The notes below the pieces were generated by a model. The model was given only the letters and a program-made list of their open reading frames with translations, did not search any database and was not told the origin of the DNA. Made by a program: the position numbers and the translations under genes. 64,000 nucleotides of DNA from JAAFHB01 sp942493325. GTDB lineage: Bacteria > Bacteroidota > Bacteroidia > Bacteroidales > Prolixibacteraceae. Where the stretch lies: NCBI GenBank assembly GCA_942493325.1, contig OW818689.1:3534001-3598000 (forward strand), in the 5' to 3' direction. Positions 54,868-64,000 of this stretch are shown here, one piece after another (position 1 is the first letter of the stretch; each line of letters starts with the position of its first letter).

Positions 54868-57800
54868 CTATTCACCGCTATGTTTGGCAACATAGTCGCT
54901 GGCGCTCATGCCAAATTCCTGTTTAAAACATTTACGGAAATGCGAGAGGTCTTTAAAGCCTACAGCGTAGGCCACTTCCGAAACATTGAGCTTTTTCTGT
55001 ACCAGTAACTGAATTGCTCTTTTAAAGCGGATGTTCCGGACAAACTCTTTTACCGTCATCTCAGTAAGCGCATCGAGTTTACGGTACAACTGCATCCGGC
55101 TTACGCCAATTTCCAATGCAAACCGTTCGATGTCAAGGTCAGGGTCCGAAATATTGTTTTCAACCACCTCAATGGCTTTCTGCAGGAAACGCTCATCGGG
55201 CGAACTGAGGATAACATTCCTGGGCTGGAGAAGCATTTCGCTGGTATACTTTTGCCGCAGGGACTGCCTGACTGAAAGGATATTTTCGACTTTCGCCTCG
55301 AGGATGCTCAGGTCAAAAGGTTTGGTGATATAGTCGTCGGCTCCCTTACTGAGTCCTTCAATTTCGTGCTCACGCGATCCCAGCGCAGTTACCAGGATAA
55401 TGGGGATATGTGAAGTACGCTCATCCTTCCTGATCTTACGGCAAAATTCGAAGCCGTCGATATCGGGCATCATCACATCACTGATAATGATATCGGGAAT
55501 TGTTTTGAGTGCAATATTCCAGCCATCCAGTCCGTTTTCTGCTTCCAGAACCTGGTAGTTGTTAATGAAGTGTGACCTGATGAAATACCGTACATCAGGA
55601 TGGTCATCAACCAGGAGCATGATTTTACGACCCGTCGGCATTGTTTCCTCCTGGAGTCCCCCGGTCCGGCGGTTACCTGACTCTTCCTTCGTGACTACCT
55701 GATTTAATTGTGCCGTATTATTTTGAACCGAAACATCAGCATAGGGCAGGTGGATGGTAAACTTCGAACCTTTACCCGGTTTACTATGTACCATAATACG
55801 ACCGTTGTGTAATTTAACCAGTTCACGGGTTAAAGCAAGTCCTATGCCGGTACCTGTCTGTTTGGCACCGTCATCAACCTGGAAAAAACGGGTAAATATC
55901 TTTTCCAGGTTTATTTCTGCGATCCCGATACCGGTGTCTTTTACGGTAATTTCTATCAACCTTTTATCCGAAGCACTTCCTGTGGGATCATTTTCATCCG
56001 TATCAAAAACCAAAGCCAGGTTCACCGAAATTTTGCCCCCCTTCCCGGTAAATTTAAAGGCATTCGATAACAGGTTATTCATGATTTTACCCAGCTTGTC
56101 GGCATCAAAATTGGTAATGATCTCTTTTTTGAGGGAATTAAATTTAAGCTCAATCTCTTTCTCTTCGGCATATTTATCAAATGAGCCCACGACGCCTGAG
56201 AGAAAAGCGACGACATCACCACAGGTCAAAGCCAGTTTGAGGTTGCCCGTCTCCAGTTTTCTGAAATCGAGTAACTGATTGATCAACTGATGCAACTGTG
56301 TGGCATTACGGTGCATCACTTCAACATGCTCCTTGATATCGGCTTCGGGAATCGAATTGGTCCTCATCTTTTCAAGCGGACCTAAAATCAGTGTAAGCGG
56401 GGTCCTGATTTCGTGCGAAATATTTGTATAAAACCGCAGTTTCATCATATCAAGTTCATGCAGTTTTTTCGCCTTTAAACGTTCAAGGATCAGGGTGTTC
56501 TTGAGTTTTTCCTTATTCAGCAAAAAAGCGATCAGCAGATAGATCAAACCTGCGAAGGCCAGAAACATCAAACTCCTGAACCACCAGGTCTGCCAGTAAG
56601 GAGGCAGGACTACAATTTTTAAAACAGGTCCCTGGTTACTCTCCAACCGGTCGATTGAAACTGTTTTTACCCTGAAAGTATACTCGCCCGGATCGAGGTT
56701 GGTATAGGTCGCCGAGCGGTCTAACGACGGTTCGTTCCAATCCTTGTCAAATCCTTCCAGGAAATAGGAATACTGAATTCCAAGACTTCTGGCAAAATCG
56801 AATGCGGCGAAATCGAGGGTTATAGAATTCTGGTCGTATTTCAGCCTGATGGTTTCGGTTTCTGAAATGCTTTTGGTTAAAACGTCCCTTTTCTGATTCC
56901 CGATCCGGACTTGCTTATTGAAAATCTTCAGGTCGGTAAGGACAATAGGGGGAAAGTAATCGCCCGATTTAATTCTGGTCGGATTAAAAATATTAAACCC
57001 CGTTATTCCTCCGAAAAGGAGTTCTCCATCGGGTGTTTTATAGGCCGCACCATACGTAAACTGATTGTTCTGAAACCCATTTTTTAATGAATAATTATGG
57101 AACCGCTCCGTTTCAGGATCAAACTTCGACAGACCATTGGTCGTGCTGATCCAAAGAAAATGCTCGTTGTCCTCCAGTATCGCGAGTGCCTGGTTATTGG
57201 CCAATCCATTCTTTTCGGTATAATACTTTATAATCCCCTTCTCTTTGGAATAAAGCGCGATACCACTATTTTGTGTAGCCAGCCAGAACCGGTTTTTTGA
57301 ATCCCTGAGCATGCAGCGTGTAACGATATTTTGACGGGTTGTTTTCTGACTTTTAGTATCATAAATCACCAGTTCATCGGCGCCAATCCATAAGCAGTGA
57401 TCAGCATCTTCAGCGAGCCAGTTTACCTGCTGACCATCGACGAGATTCCTGAAGTGTGAAAAAGTTCCTGTAGCAGGATCGAACCGGTCGAGCCCTGTAC
57501 CCGTACCCACCCAGATATCGTTGTTACTGTCTGACAATAAAGACCAGACGCGGTTATCCGACAGGGATGACGGATTGGCCGGGTCGTTGCGGTAATGTTT
57601 AATTGTACCCGTTTGAAGATTCATCACATCGAGTCCTCCCAGGAAGGTGCCGATCCAGAGGTTATTTTTGCTGTCAGGGAGTAATGCCTTAATACAATTA
57701 CTTGATAAAGAATTAGGATTTCCTTTTACGGGTGTCATATATGTGAAACGTCCTGTTTTCCGGTTCAGCACATTAATCCCCCCGCTCTCCGTCCCTATCC

Positions 57801-58941
57801 AGATATCTCCTTTCGGATCGATCCAAAAAGCATAAACCTCGCCGCTGTTCAAATAACGATTGTCACCCGACATCGCTTTGTAGCCATGGATGTTTTGCCT
57901 TTCCTCGATCAGGAAGTTTATCCCATTGCGTGTTCCAATCCAGACATCACCTTTAACATCGTGGAAAATGCACTGAACCGAATTATTTACGAGGCTTTTC
58001 GGCTCGCGCTCATCGTGATAATAAAATGCGGTTACTCCTTTGGTCTTCTCATAGATATACAATCCGCCACGGGTTCCGATCCAGTATTTACCGTTCCTGT
58101 CTTTCGACACCGCCCTCACGGTAAGGCTTCTCTCATTACCCGGATCGAGGGTCATTTGTTTGACCTCGAGGGAAACCGGATTGACAATATGTAATCCATT
58201 GGCATACGATCCTATCCAGAAAGCTCCGTCATTATCCATAAAGATATCCCAGATCTCCTGGTTGGAAGAAAAGTTTTGGGGAAGGCCGATTTTTTGAACC
58301 TGGTTATCCTTCGGATCGTAAACGAACAACCCGTTATTTGTGCCAAGCCAGATACTTCCTGACGGATTGGATTTGATTACCCTGAAATATTCAGAAAAAA
58401 CAGTAAGATTGGAGGGTTTAATCTCCGTTAGTTGCGTTTCATTCTCCAGCCGGAACAATTGTCCTTCTGTTCCGATCCACAAAATCCCGGCAGCATCTTC
58501 GTGGATCGAGGTAACTGTTGCATCTTTTAAAAAAGGGTGATTACCGGAGTAAAAAAGGTGTTCAAAATTCTCCTTCCCGCGGTTAAATTTATTGAGCCCC
58601 CCATTCTCGGTACCTACCCAAAGCTGCCCTTTCCGGTCTTCAAAAATGGTTCTTACCAGATTGCCCCGCAGGCTGGTTGAATCATCCGGATCATGTTTGA
58701 AAACCGTAAACTTATAACCATCGAAACGGCATACTCCCTGCGAAGTACCAAACCACATCCACCCTTTTTTCTCCTGCAGGATACAATGAATCTGGTTGTT
58801 CGAAAGTCCGTTCTCCTGCGAATAGAAATCAAAAATCAGGTTGTTAACTTCCGCAGCTGCAACCACTCTTGAACCAGCAAATAAAAGCAGGAGTCCAAAC
58901 AATAAAAACAGAGATCTTCCGACTCTGCAGAAGGCCACCAT
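54868..58941 (-). CDS. Hybrid two-component system sensor/regulator (HTCS) of the pectin locus
   Basis: 1357 residues from the ATG at 58941, which opens a signal segment (SLFLLFGLLLLFAGSRVVAA); an in-frame ATG at 58974 adds 11. Order: periplasmic two-component propeller blades (~30-680, e.g. ILEDRKGQLWVGTENGGLNK), Y_Y_Y domain (~725-780), one membrane helix (~790-815), histidine kinase with NISHEIRTPLTLILGP (phospho-His) and NNLLSNAFKFTGKGG, receiver domain (MLLVDDHPDVRYF, Asp in IIISDVMMPD), and a C-terminal AraC helix-turn-helix (VSEVAYAVGFKDLSHFRK). It senses a pectin oligosaccharide and activates the downstream leftward operon. Confidence 0.96.
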   Translation of the reverse strand: MVAFCRVGRSLFLLFGLLLLFAGSRVVAAAEVNNLIFDFYSQENGLSNNQIHCILQEKKGWMWFGTSQGVCRFDGYKFTVFKHDPDDSTSLRGNLVRTIFEDRKGQLWVGTENGGLNKFNRGKENFEHLFYSGNHPFLKDATVTSIHEDAAGILWIGTEGQLFRLENETQLTEIKPSNLTVFSEYFRVIKSNPSGSIWLGTNNGLFVYDPKDNQVQKIGLPQNFSSNQEIWDIFMDNDGAFWIGSYANGLHIVNPVSLEVKQMTLDPGNERSLTVRAVSKDRNGKYWIGTRGGLYIYEKTKGVTAFYYHDEREPKSLVNNSVQCIFHDVKGDVWIGTRNGINFLIEERQNIHGYKAMSGDNRYLNSGEVYAFWIDPKGDIWIGTESGGINVLNRKTGRFTYMTPVKGNPNSLSSNCIKALLPDSKNNLWIGTFLGGLDVMNLQTGTIKHYRNDPANPSSLSDNRVWSLLSDSNNDIWVGTGTGLDRFDPATGTFSHFRNLVDGQQVNWLAEDADHCLWIGADELVIYDTKSQKTTRQNIVTRCMLRDSKNRFWLATQNSGIALYSKEKGIIKYYTEKNGLANNQALAILEDNEHFLWISTTNGLSKFDPETERFHNYSLKNGFQNNQFTYGAAYKTPDGELLFGGITGFNIFNPTRIKSGDYFPPIVLTDLKIFNKQVRIGNQKRDVLTKSISETETIRLKYDQNSITLDFAAFDFARSLGIQYSYFLEGFDKDWNEPSLDRSATYTNLDPGEYTFRVKTVSIDRLESNQGPVLKIVVLPPYWQTWWFRSLMFLAFAGLIYLLIAFLLNKEKLKNTLILERLKAKKLHELDMMKLRFYTNISHEIRTPLTLILGPLEKMRTNSIPEADIKEHVEVMHRNATQLHQLINQLLDFRKLETGNLKLALTCGDVVAFLSGVVGSFDKYAEEKEIELKFNSLKKEIITNFDADKLGKIMNNLLSNAFKFTGKGGKISVNLALVFDTDENDPTGSASDKRLIEITVKDTGIGIAEINLEKIFTRFFQVDDGAKQTGTGIGLALTRELVKLHNGRIMVHSKPGKGSKFTIHLPYADVSVQNNTAQLNQVVTKEESGNRRTGGLQEETMPTGRKIMLLVDDHPDVRYFIRSHFINNYQVLEAENGLDGWNIALKTIPDIIISDVMMPDIDGFEFCRKIRKDERTSHIPIILVTALGSREHEIEGLSKGADDYITKPFDLSILEAKVENILSVRQSLRQKYTSEMLLQPRNVILSSPDERFLQKAIEVVENNISDPDLDIERFALEIGVSRMQLYRKLDALTEMTVKEFVRNIRFKRAIQLLVQKKLNVSEVAYAVGFKDLSHFRKCFKQEFGMSASDYVAKHSGE

Positions 58942-59144
58942 TTTATTCGTATATGAATTTATCTCCAAAATCATTGCCGGTTATTCGAATAAGAGTTTGA
59001 ATCGTTTTGATATTTGTTTACTTTCTCCGATCGCCGCTTCGTCCAATCGTTTGTTGTATATGCGGCGCATAGAACGTTCGCATTTCAATCTACTTTTCCA
59101 GTTGCGCCTTGTGTTGTTTGGCGCTCCTATTTCTACCAATATTT

Positions 59145-59259
59145 CGCTCCTCCGGAGCTAATTCGATCTCCTCCGAAATTTCACAAATTTTTAGCCCCGG
59201 AGGGGTGTGAATGTTGGTAGTTTAATTGAGAAATATATGCTGGTAGCTCCGGAGGAGCG
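59145..59259. repeat. Inverted repeat element (CTCCTCCGGAGCT)
   Basis: Perfect 15-bp arms cgctcctccggagct (59145-59159) and 59245-59259, with inner complementary words (accaat.../...ttggt) and a cccggagggg core. Further partial units (gtccggagct at 59291) follow. Non-coding, in the 1.1-kb gap between the regulator and the glycogen operon. Confidence 0.55.
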
Positions 59260-59682
59260 TAATGTGATGTTGTTATACCAATATTAAATCGTCCGGAGCT
59301 GATTTGACCAACATTGATTAAAATAAGGTAATAAGGTTTGACCATATTCGTTGAGCACTTGCTACTGAGGTTCATTCTTTAAAAATAAGGTTTTTTAGAC
59401 ATTAAAAAAGTTTGACCCGACTTGATGTTAATGGTATTTAAGAATACGAAATATAATTTTTCCCATTACTTACTTAAGCTAAATTACAATCTTTTATTGA
59501 TTCTGCGAAATTATCCGTCGGCTGACAGATTACAGTATTGCATTTGAATATTTATGAATTATTTGAATAATAATAGTTTAAAGGTTCAGATGTGTCCCAT
59601 AATTCTACAATAGTTAAATCCGTCTGCTGACGAATAATCTGATAAAACGTGTTAAGATTCTTGTGTCGGGGGAAAAGTTCCA

Positions 59683-59976
59683 GCCGTTCGGTTTGAAGTT
59701 GGAGCCGTTCGGATTGATGTTGAAGCCATTCGGATCGATGTTGGAGCCGTTCGGATTGAAGTTGAAACCATTCGGATTGAAGTTGAAGCCATTCGGATTA
59801 ATGTTGGAGCCATTCGGATCGATGTTGGAGCCATTCGGATTGATGCTAGAGCCGTTCGGATTGAAGTTGAAACCATTCGGATTGATGTTGGAGCCATTCG
59901 GATTGATGTCGAAGCCGTTCGGATTGATGTCGAAGCCGTTCGGATTGAAGCTGGAGTCATTCGGAATGAAATTGAA
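59683..59976. repeat. 21-bp tandem repeat (minisatellite), 14 units
   Basis: Fourteen consecutive units of gccRttcggattgaWgttgRa type, all exactly 21 bases, with a degenerate fifteenth. Variation is restricted to a few positions. Because the period is a multiple of three, open frames exist on both strands: plus 59663-60010 gives heptads PFGLKLE/PFGLMLK, minus 59652-59960 gives TSIRMAP-type heptads. No signal or start context favours either. The remaining bases of 58942-60083 show no gene. Confidence 0.85.
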
Positions 59977-60027
59977 GCAATTGCGGTTTGAAGTTAACCT
60001 ACTAAAGTAAAAGGGATCAGACAGAAA

Positions 60028-60063
60028 AAAATCCTCAAACGTAACCTTACGCCTGAGGATTTT
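60028..60063 (-). terminator. Intrinsic terminator of the glycogen operon
   Basis: Stem aaaatcctca (60028-60037) with tgaggatttt (60054-60063), extended inside by cgtaa/ttacg. On the minus strand it is followed by a run of T. It lies just past the GH57 stop. Confidence 0.8.
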
Positions 60064-60083
60064 ATGCTTCTGCCTTATGTCTT

Positions 60084-61442
60084 TTACATCTTCTTATCAA
60101 GGATTGACGGATCCACCATTTTTTCCTGAATCAGTTTATCGGCGGCCATCTCCTTTTTGATTTTCTTTAGCTCCTGCTCTGCCTGTTCAAGTTTCCTGGT
60201 TTTGACATTAATAAGCTCCTTTAGGTTGGCAAGCTCGAGATCGGTAGCGCTTTTAGGAACGACCGCAGTGAGCCGGATCTTAAAATCACTCAGTACATTC
60301 ATATAATTTATGAATGCTTCATAGGGCGTGCTGTAAGGGTTGAAATATTTATGAACTTCGCCGTCGGAGAAAAACTTGGTACACATGTAATAGAAGTGAT
60401 CGTTGGTCTGAAGATAATCCCAATCTTTACATATGGCCTTATCGGTACAATTACGCATCTGCTCCTTAAGCTGGTAAAGCTTATCAAAGGCCTCTTTCTG
60501 CAGTTCGTTTCCCAGCCAGGCCGACAGATCGCGCTCCTCATCAGCCCAGGAGATCGGTGTGGGTACATGAATTGATGAAACAGGCTGAAGATTTGCAACA
60601 ACTTGTGATGCAGTTGAAAAACTCAGCTGGCGGCTTTTTAAAACAGCATCCGGAAGATTTTTCAGGAATTCGAATATTCCTGAATTTTTAGGATGAATCT
60701 GACCAAAGGCTGCATAATTAATGAATATGGTGATTACCTCTTCCGCTTTGGGCAGGCTAACCATCCATCCTGCATACTTTTCAGCCGTTAACGGAAATTC
60801 ATTCCATCCGGTATTTGAAAATCTAAAAGAAAGATCGTCGCTGAAATGGAAATTACGCATCAAAACCTTGAGCCTGGGATTTAGTGCATTGCAATATAAA
60901 AAATTTGGACTCTTCCATCCCAGGATATGTTTGGCTCCTTCGGTAATCATGGCCTCGAAACCCATCCGATGAACCAAATCGCCAATTTCGTCGGAGTAAA
61001 TCAATTCGGTGTTTTTAAATACTTTAGGCCGCTGTCCGAAGAGTTCCTCAATCAGATCATCGTGTGCTTTGACCTGTGATTCGAAGAAATGACTGTCAGA
61101 CAATGAAACCAGCGAATTGGCGTACGTTTCGGATAAAAATTCGACACATCCTGTGGCAGCCAGTTCGGCAAATGAGTCAATGACTTCGGGGGCATAGAGC
61201 CTGAACTGGTCAAGAGCAACACCTGATATTGAATAGGTGACCTTGAATTTGCCTTTGTGCTTAATGATCTGCTCCAGTATAATTTTATTAGCCGGTAAAT
61301 ACGACATATCAGCCACCTTACGCATAAAGGTTTCATTGGCAAAATCATCGTAGTAATAGGCATCGCTTCCGATGTCGAAAAAGCGGTATTTTCGGTACCT
61401 GAAAGGCTGATGTATCTGGAAGTTAAGACAAACTGTTTTCAT
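60084..61442 (-). CDS. GH57 alpha-amylase-type glycoside hydrolase
   Basis: A 452-residue cytoplasmic protein. KTVCLNFQIHQPFRYRKYRF carries the GH57 conserved HQP motif, LSETYANSLVSL the second region, and VFKNTELIYSDEIG the nucleophile Glu region. The C-terminal ~60 residues are a coiled coil (LKELINVKTRKLEQAEQELK) ending KKM. It should hydrolyse or transfer alpha-1,4-glucan chains. Third gene of the operon with a GT4 synthase (19-base gap) and a GH133 debranching enzyme, the usual Bacteroidota glycogen set. Confidence 0.9.
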   Translation of the reverse strand: MKTVCLNFQIHQPFRYRKYRFFDIGSDAYYYDDFANETFMRKVADMSYLPANKIILEQIIKHKGKFKVTYSISGVALDQFRLYAPEVIDSFAELAATGCVEFLSETYANSLVSLSDSHFFESQVKAHDDLIEELFGQRPKVFKNTELIYSDEIGDLVHRMGFEAMITEGAKHILGWKSPNFLYCNALNPRLKVLMRNFHFSDDLSFRFSNTGWNEFPLTAEKYAGWMVSLPKAEEVITIFINYAAFGQIHPKNSGIFEFLKNLPDAVLKSRQLSFSTASQVVANLQPVSSIHVPTPISWADEERDLSAWLGNELQKEAFDKLYQLKEQMRNCTDKAICKDWDYLQTNDHFYYMCTKFFSDGEVHKYFNPYSTPYEAFINYMNVLSDFKIRLTAVVPKSATDLELANLKELINVKTRKLEQAEQELKKIKKEMAADKLIQEKMVDPSILDKKM

Positions 61443-61461
61443 ATCTCTTTAGTATTGAGGT

Positions 61462-62754
61462 TTATTTGCTTAGTGCTGATAAATAGACTTTATGAACAAG
61501 TTCGGCCGACTGTTTCCATTGAAAACTATCAACCTCTTCCCTTCCGTGTTTTTTGAACATGGCCGAAAGGGCAGGATATTTAAGTATTCCGTATATCGCA
61601 TCCGCCATGGCATTAATATCCCAGAAGTCAACTTTTATTGCGTGAGTCAGAATTTCGGCTACACCCGATTGTTTTGAAATAATAGTCGGTACATCCGACA
61701 TCATTGCTTCGAGTGGTGATATGCCAAAAGGTTCAGATACGGAAGGCATTACATAGACATCGCTCATCCGGAACATATCGAACACGTCGTCACCATGCAG
61801 GAATCCTGTAAAATGAAACCTGTCAGAGATTCCAAGACGGGCTGCACGACGTATCATTTTATGCATCATATCGCCGCTTCCTGCCATTACAAAATGGACA
61901 TTGTCTGCCCGGCGCAAAACCTGGCTGGCTGCTTCAACGAAATATTCGGGGCCTTTCTGCATGGTTATCCGACCCAGGAAAGTAACTATTTTCTCGTCGA
62001 TGCCCTTCTTAAATCCTTTATCTTCAACTTTTTCAACCGGTTCAACGGCATTGTAAACTGTAGTGATTTTGGCAGGATCGATCCCGTATTTTTCAATCAC
62101 GATATTGCGTGTGAGATTACTCACCGTAATTATCTGGTCGGCTGTTTCCATTCCTTCGCGTTCGATCGAATAAACAGCAGGATTGACACTTCCTCCGCTA
62201 CGGTCAAAATCGGTGGCATGGACATGAATGACCAATGGTTTGCCACTAACCCTTTTTGCAGCAATTCCTGCCGGGTAGGCCAGCCAGTCATGAGCGTGAA
62301 TGACATCAAAGTCATATTCCTTGCCGATATATTCGGCCACCAGGGCATAATTGGCAATTTCATCCAACAGGTTGACGCCGTATTTCCCGGTAAAAGGGAG
62401 TTTTCCTTCGGCATCAGTCTGAATAAAACGGGTTTGGGAAGAGACACGATGTTCGGTCAGTTTCCAGAACTCCTCAGGTGTTGAATAGGGTACAAGGGTC
62501 GATTCAACTTCAAGGGAATTGAAACTGGATTCGGTATCATTAAAATAAATTTTTTTCTCGGTAATCGATACATCGCTTGCCCCGATAATCTTTTTTACCA
62601 CTGATTGATCTTCGTCACCATATGCTTTAGGTACAACAAAAAGCACCTCAACATCATCTAATTGCGACAAACCACGCGTAAGACCATAACTTGCTGTACC
62701 GAGCCCCCCGCTAATGTGCGGGGGAAACTCCCATCCAAACATTAAAACTTTCAT
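61462..62754 (-). CDS. GT4 glycogen synthase-like glycosyltransferase
   Basis: A 430-residue GT-B enzyme. The N-terminus VLMFGWEFPPHISGGLGTAS has the GGLG donor-loop motif of glycogen/starch synthase-like GT4 and GT5 proteins. The C-terminal domain has VTFLGRITMQKGPEYFVEA and MPSVSEPFGISPLEAMMSD (the E-x7-E acidic motif). It adds glucose to alpha-glucan from a nucleotide sugar. The operon with GH133 and GH57 supports a glycogen role over cell-surface glycan synthesis. Confidence 0.9.
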   Translation of the reverse strand: MKVLMFGWEFPPHISGGLGTASYGLTRGLSQLDDVEVLFVVPKAYGDEDQSVVKKIIGASDVSITEKKIYFNDTESSFNSLEVESTLVPYSTPEEFWKLTEHRVSSQTRFIQTDAEGKLPFTGKYGVNLLDEIANYALVAEYIGKEYDFDVIHAHDWLAYPAGIAAKRVSGKPLVIHVHATDFDRSGGSVNPAVYSIEREGMETADQIITVSNLTRNIVIEKYGIDPAKITTVYNAVEPVEKVEDKGFKKGIDEKIVTFLGRITMQKGPEYFVEAASQVLRRADNVHFVMAGSGDMMHKMIRRAARLGISDRFHFTGFLHGDDVFDMFRMSDVYVMPSVSEPFGISPLEAMMSDVPTIISKQSGVAEILTHAIKVDFWDINAMADAIYGILKYPALSAMFKKHGREEVDSFQWKQSAELVHKVYLSALSK

Positions 62755-62840
62755 TCTTTAGTAGCTGAGTTGAGAAAAATATTTTTGTTAAAATCGGTAT
62801 CTGTAATCTGTAAATGTTCTTCCGGGAACATGAATATCTG

Positions 62841-64000
62841 TTACTTCACTGCCGGGCCACCTTGTACCTGGCTGCCGGCTAATTCCTCCACCTTTTCGAT
62901 TACAGACGTGGCACTGAGCACTCCGCCAACATTCCATGCCTGCGAAATAGCGCCCCTTGCAGGATGCGGCGGGTTTCCTTCGTAGATTTCGGAAAGAGTT
63001 CCAATACAATTTTCCGACATCTCATCTTCAAATCCTTCCATAATCTGCTTTATGAAGGACAATCCTCCCGCTTTGTGAATATCGAGGTATGCCTTCACGA
63101 AAGGATAGATCAGAAAGGGGTAAACACTACCCATATGAGCTGCTGCTGACCGTTCATCAGCACTGCCTTCACAAAATCCCTTGTAATGAAAATTCTTCGG
63201 TGCCAGTGATCTGAGTCCGCGAGGTGTGAGAAGCTCACTCTTCACCTTACTGACAATTGATTTTTTCTGTTCACGCGACAAGGGTGAGTAAGGTAAACTT
63301 GCAGCGAAGATCATGTTGGGTCGCACGGACCAATCGGCATAATTCCCATCCACATAATCAGCCAGGTATCCTTCATCTTCGTTCCAGAAAGTTTGAATAA
63401 AGGATTGCGCAATCAATTGAGGGTAAGACGCCCATTCATTGATAAATAGCTTGTCATCGGCTGCTTCAGCAAGCTCAAGGGCAAAGCAGACCGCATTATA
63501 CCATGCAGCATTAATTTCGACTGCAAGTCCTCCCCGGGGTGTAACAGGCTTTCCATCAATATAGGCATCCATCCAGGTCAATGCGACACCATCCTGTTTC
63601 GCGTAAATAAGACCATTTGGTTCCATATGAATATTGAAGCGGGTACCGTTGCGGTAAGCTGACAGAATTTCTTTCATCGCATCGCCATAACTGGTCCAGA
63701 GTTCCTTCTGTGCCTTGAAAGGTTTTAATTCCTGGATGGCCTGAAAAACGAAAAGCGGGGCATCTGCGGCATCGTAGTCGCTGTTGAATCCTACATATTT
63801 TGGCAGAAGACCATCTTTCAGCCTGAAGAGGTTTGTCCTGAGAATTTCCTCATAGGTGGTTATCTCCGATTGGGTCAGCAATAATCCGGGCAAAGCAAGA
63901 AGTGTCTGCCTTGGAATCGATTCATACCAGGGGAAACCCGCGATAATATCTTTGCCCTCTTTCCTTTCCCAGATAAATTGCTGTGCCGAGTTGAGCAGGC
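62841..64000 (-). CDS. GH133 amylo-alpha-1,6-glucosidase (glycogen debranching enzyme), 5' end outside window
   Basis: Only the C-terminal ~386 residues are present; the frame is open to the window edge (…LNSAQQFIWERKEGKDIIAG). The (alpha/alpha)6 catalytic barrel is recognised by IIAGFPWYESIPRQT, ALPGLLLTQSEI, YNSDYDAADAPLFVFQAIQ, and the end GNPPHPARGAISQAWNVGGV. The usual WGRDT reads IPRQT here. Trims alpha-1,6 branch points of glycogen. First gene of the glycogen operon, 86 bases before the GT4 gene. A TTG at 63893 could be mistaken for a start but is internal. Confidence 0.88.
   Translation of the reverse strand, partial: LLNSAQQFIWERKEGKDIIAGFPWYESIPRQTLLALPGLLLTQSEITTYEEILRTNLFRLKDGLLPKYVGFNSDYDAADAPLFVFQAIQELKPFKAQKELWTSYGDAMKEILSAYRNGTRFNIHMEPNGLIYAKQDGVALTWMDAYIDGKPVTPRGGLAVEINAAWYNAVCFALELAEAADDKLFINEWASYPQLIAQSFIQTFWNEDEGYLADYVDGNYADWSVRPNMIFAASLPYSPLSREQKKSIVSKVKSELLTPRGLRSLAPKNFHYKGFCEGSADERSAAAHMGSVYPFLIYPFVKAYLDIHKAGGLSFIKQIMEGFEDEMSENCIGTLSEIYEGNPPHPARGAISQAWNVGGVLSATSVIEKVEELAGSQVQGGPAVK

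Noticed and set aside
59683..59976. CRISPR array
   Set aside because: Units are contiguous 21-mers with no unique spacers and no cas genes nearby.
59652..60010. Repeat proteins on either strand of the minisatellite
   Set aside because: Both frames follow automatically from a 21-base period without stops. Neither has a signal, a promoter or conserved flanking domains, so the array is listed as a repeat only.
63841..63893. TTG start of a 350-residue protein at 63893
   Set aside because: The same frame is open to the window edge and the upstream residues (AGFPWYESIPRQT) belong to the conserved GH133 barrel, so the gene starts outside the window.

Overview
The window looks like a chromosome segment of a free-living, polysaccharide-degrading Bacteroidota, probably near the Marinilabiliales/Prolixibacteraceae type (the finer placement is inference). 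The supporting evidence is a SusC/SusD pair with a hybrid two-component regulator, many signal-peptide and lipoprotein glycoside hydrolases, TAnnTTTG-type promoter elements in place of Shine-Dalgarno-led starts, and intergenic palindromic repeats of the kind common in this phylum. I found no rRNA, tRNA, CRISPR array or complete insertion sequence. The last gene runs off the right edge.

Layout. (1) 0.2-5.4 kb: an outer-membrane barrel protein, then a leftward three-gene biotin-dependent acyl-CoA (propionyl-CoA type) carboxylase set. (2) 5.6-16.9 kb: rightward genes for dipeptidase E, secreted hydrolases (GATase-like protein, six-hairpin glycosidase-like lipoprotein, ADP-ribosylglycohydrolase and nucleoside hydrolase lipoproteins, GH97), a ferredoxin reductase-like flavoprotein and RlmN. 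A two-gene AT-rich islet with inverted-repeat ends sits inside this stretch. (3) 17.2-18.9 kb: a decayed islet between long direct repeats, holding an internally deleted PIN toxin behind an intact small antitoxin-like gene, a 3' remnant of an MNT-type nucleotidyltransferase, and a Gp37/Gp68-family gene. (4) 18.9-22.9 kb: a frameshifted 547-residue membrane protein, an MscS channel and a multi-span membrane protein, all leftward. (5) 23.1-29.8 kb: a TetR-TolC-adaptor-RND efflux operon. (6) 29.8-34.6 kb: a small helical protein, a giant metallopeptidase/propeller/barrel protein and a secreted propeller protein.

(7) 34.9-43.2 kb is the most unusual part. It is a tightly packed, often overlapping rightward operon: a diacylglycerol-kinase-type lipid kinase, a membrane methyltransferase fused to a BtaA-like (DUF3419) aminocarboxypropyl transferase (frameshifted here), a GNAT-like protein, a diaminopimelate-decarboxylase-fold PLP enzyme, a class II aldolase-fold protein, and a DevC/MacB-like ABC permease with its ATPase. 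I read it as a pathway that makes and exports an undescribed amino-acid-derived (amino)lipid or lipid-linked metabolite. That reading is inference from the combination of families.

(8) 43.2-59 kb: a leftward pectin utilisation locus (two GH28, one GH43, SusD, SusC, GH105, a 34-residue membrane peptide and a hybrid two-component sensor-regulator). (9) 59-60 kb: non-coding DNA with palindromes and a 21-bp minisatellite. (10) 60.1-64 kb: a leftward glycogen/alpha-glucan operon (GH133 debranching enzyme, GT4 glycogen synthase-like, GH57). Two genes carry single-base frameshifts at homopolymers, both consistent with one missing base. They could be sequencing errors, true mutations or recoding sites.
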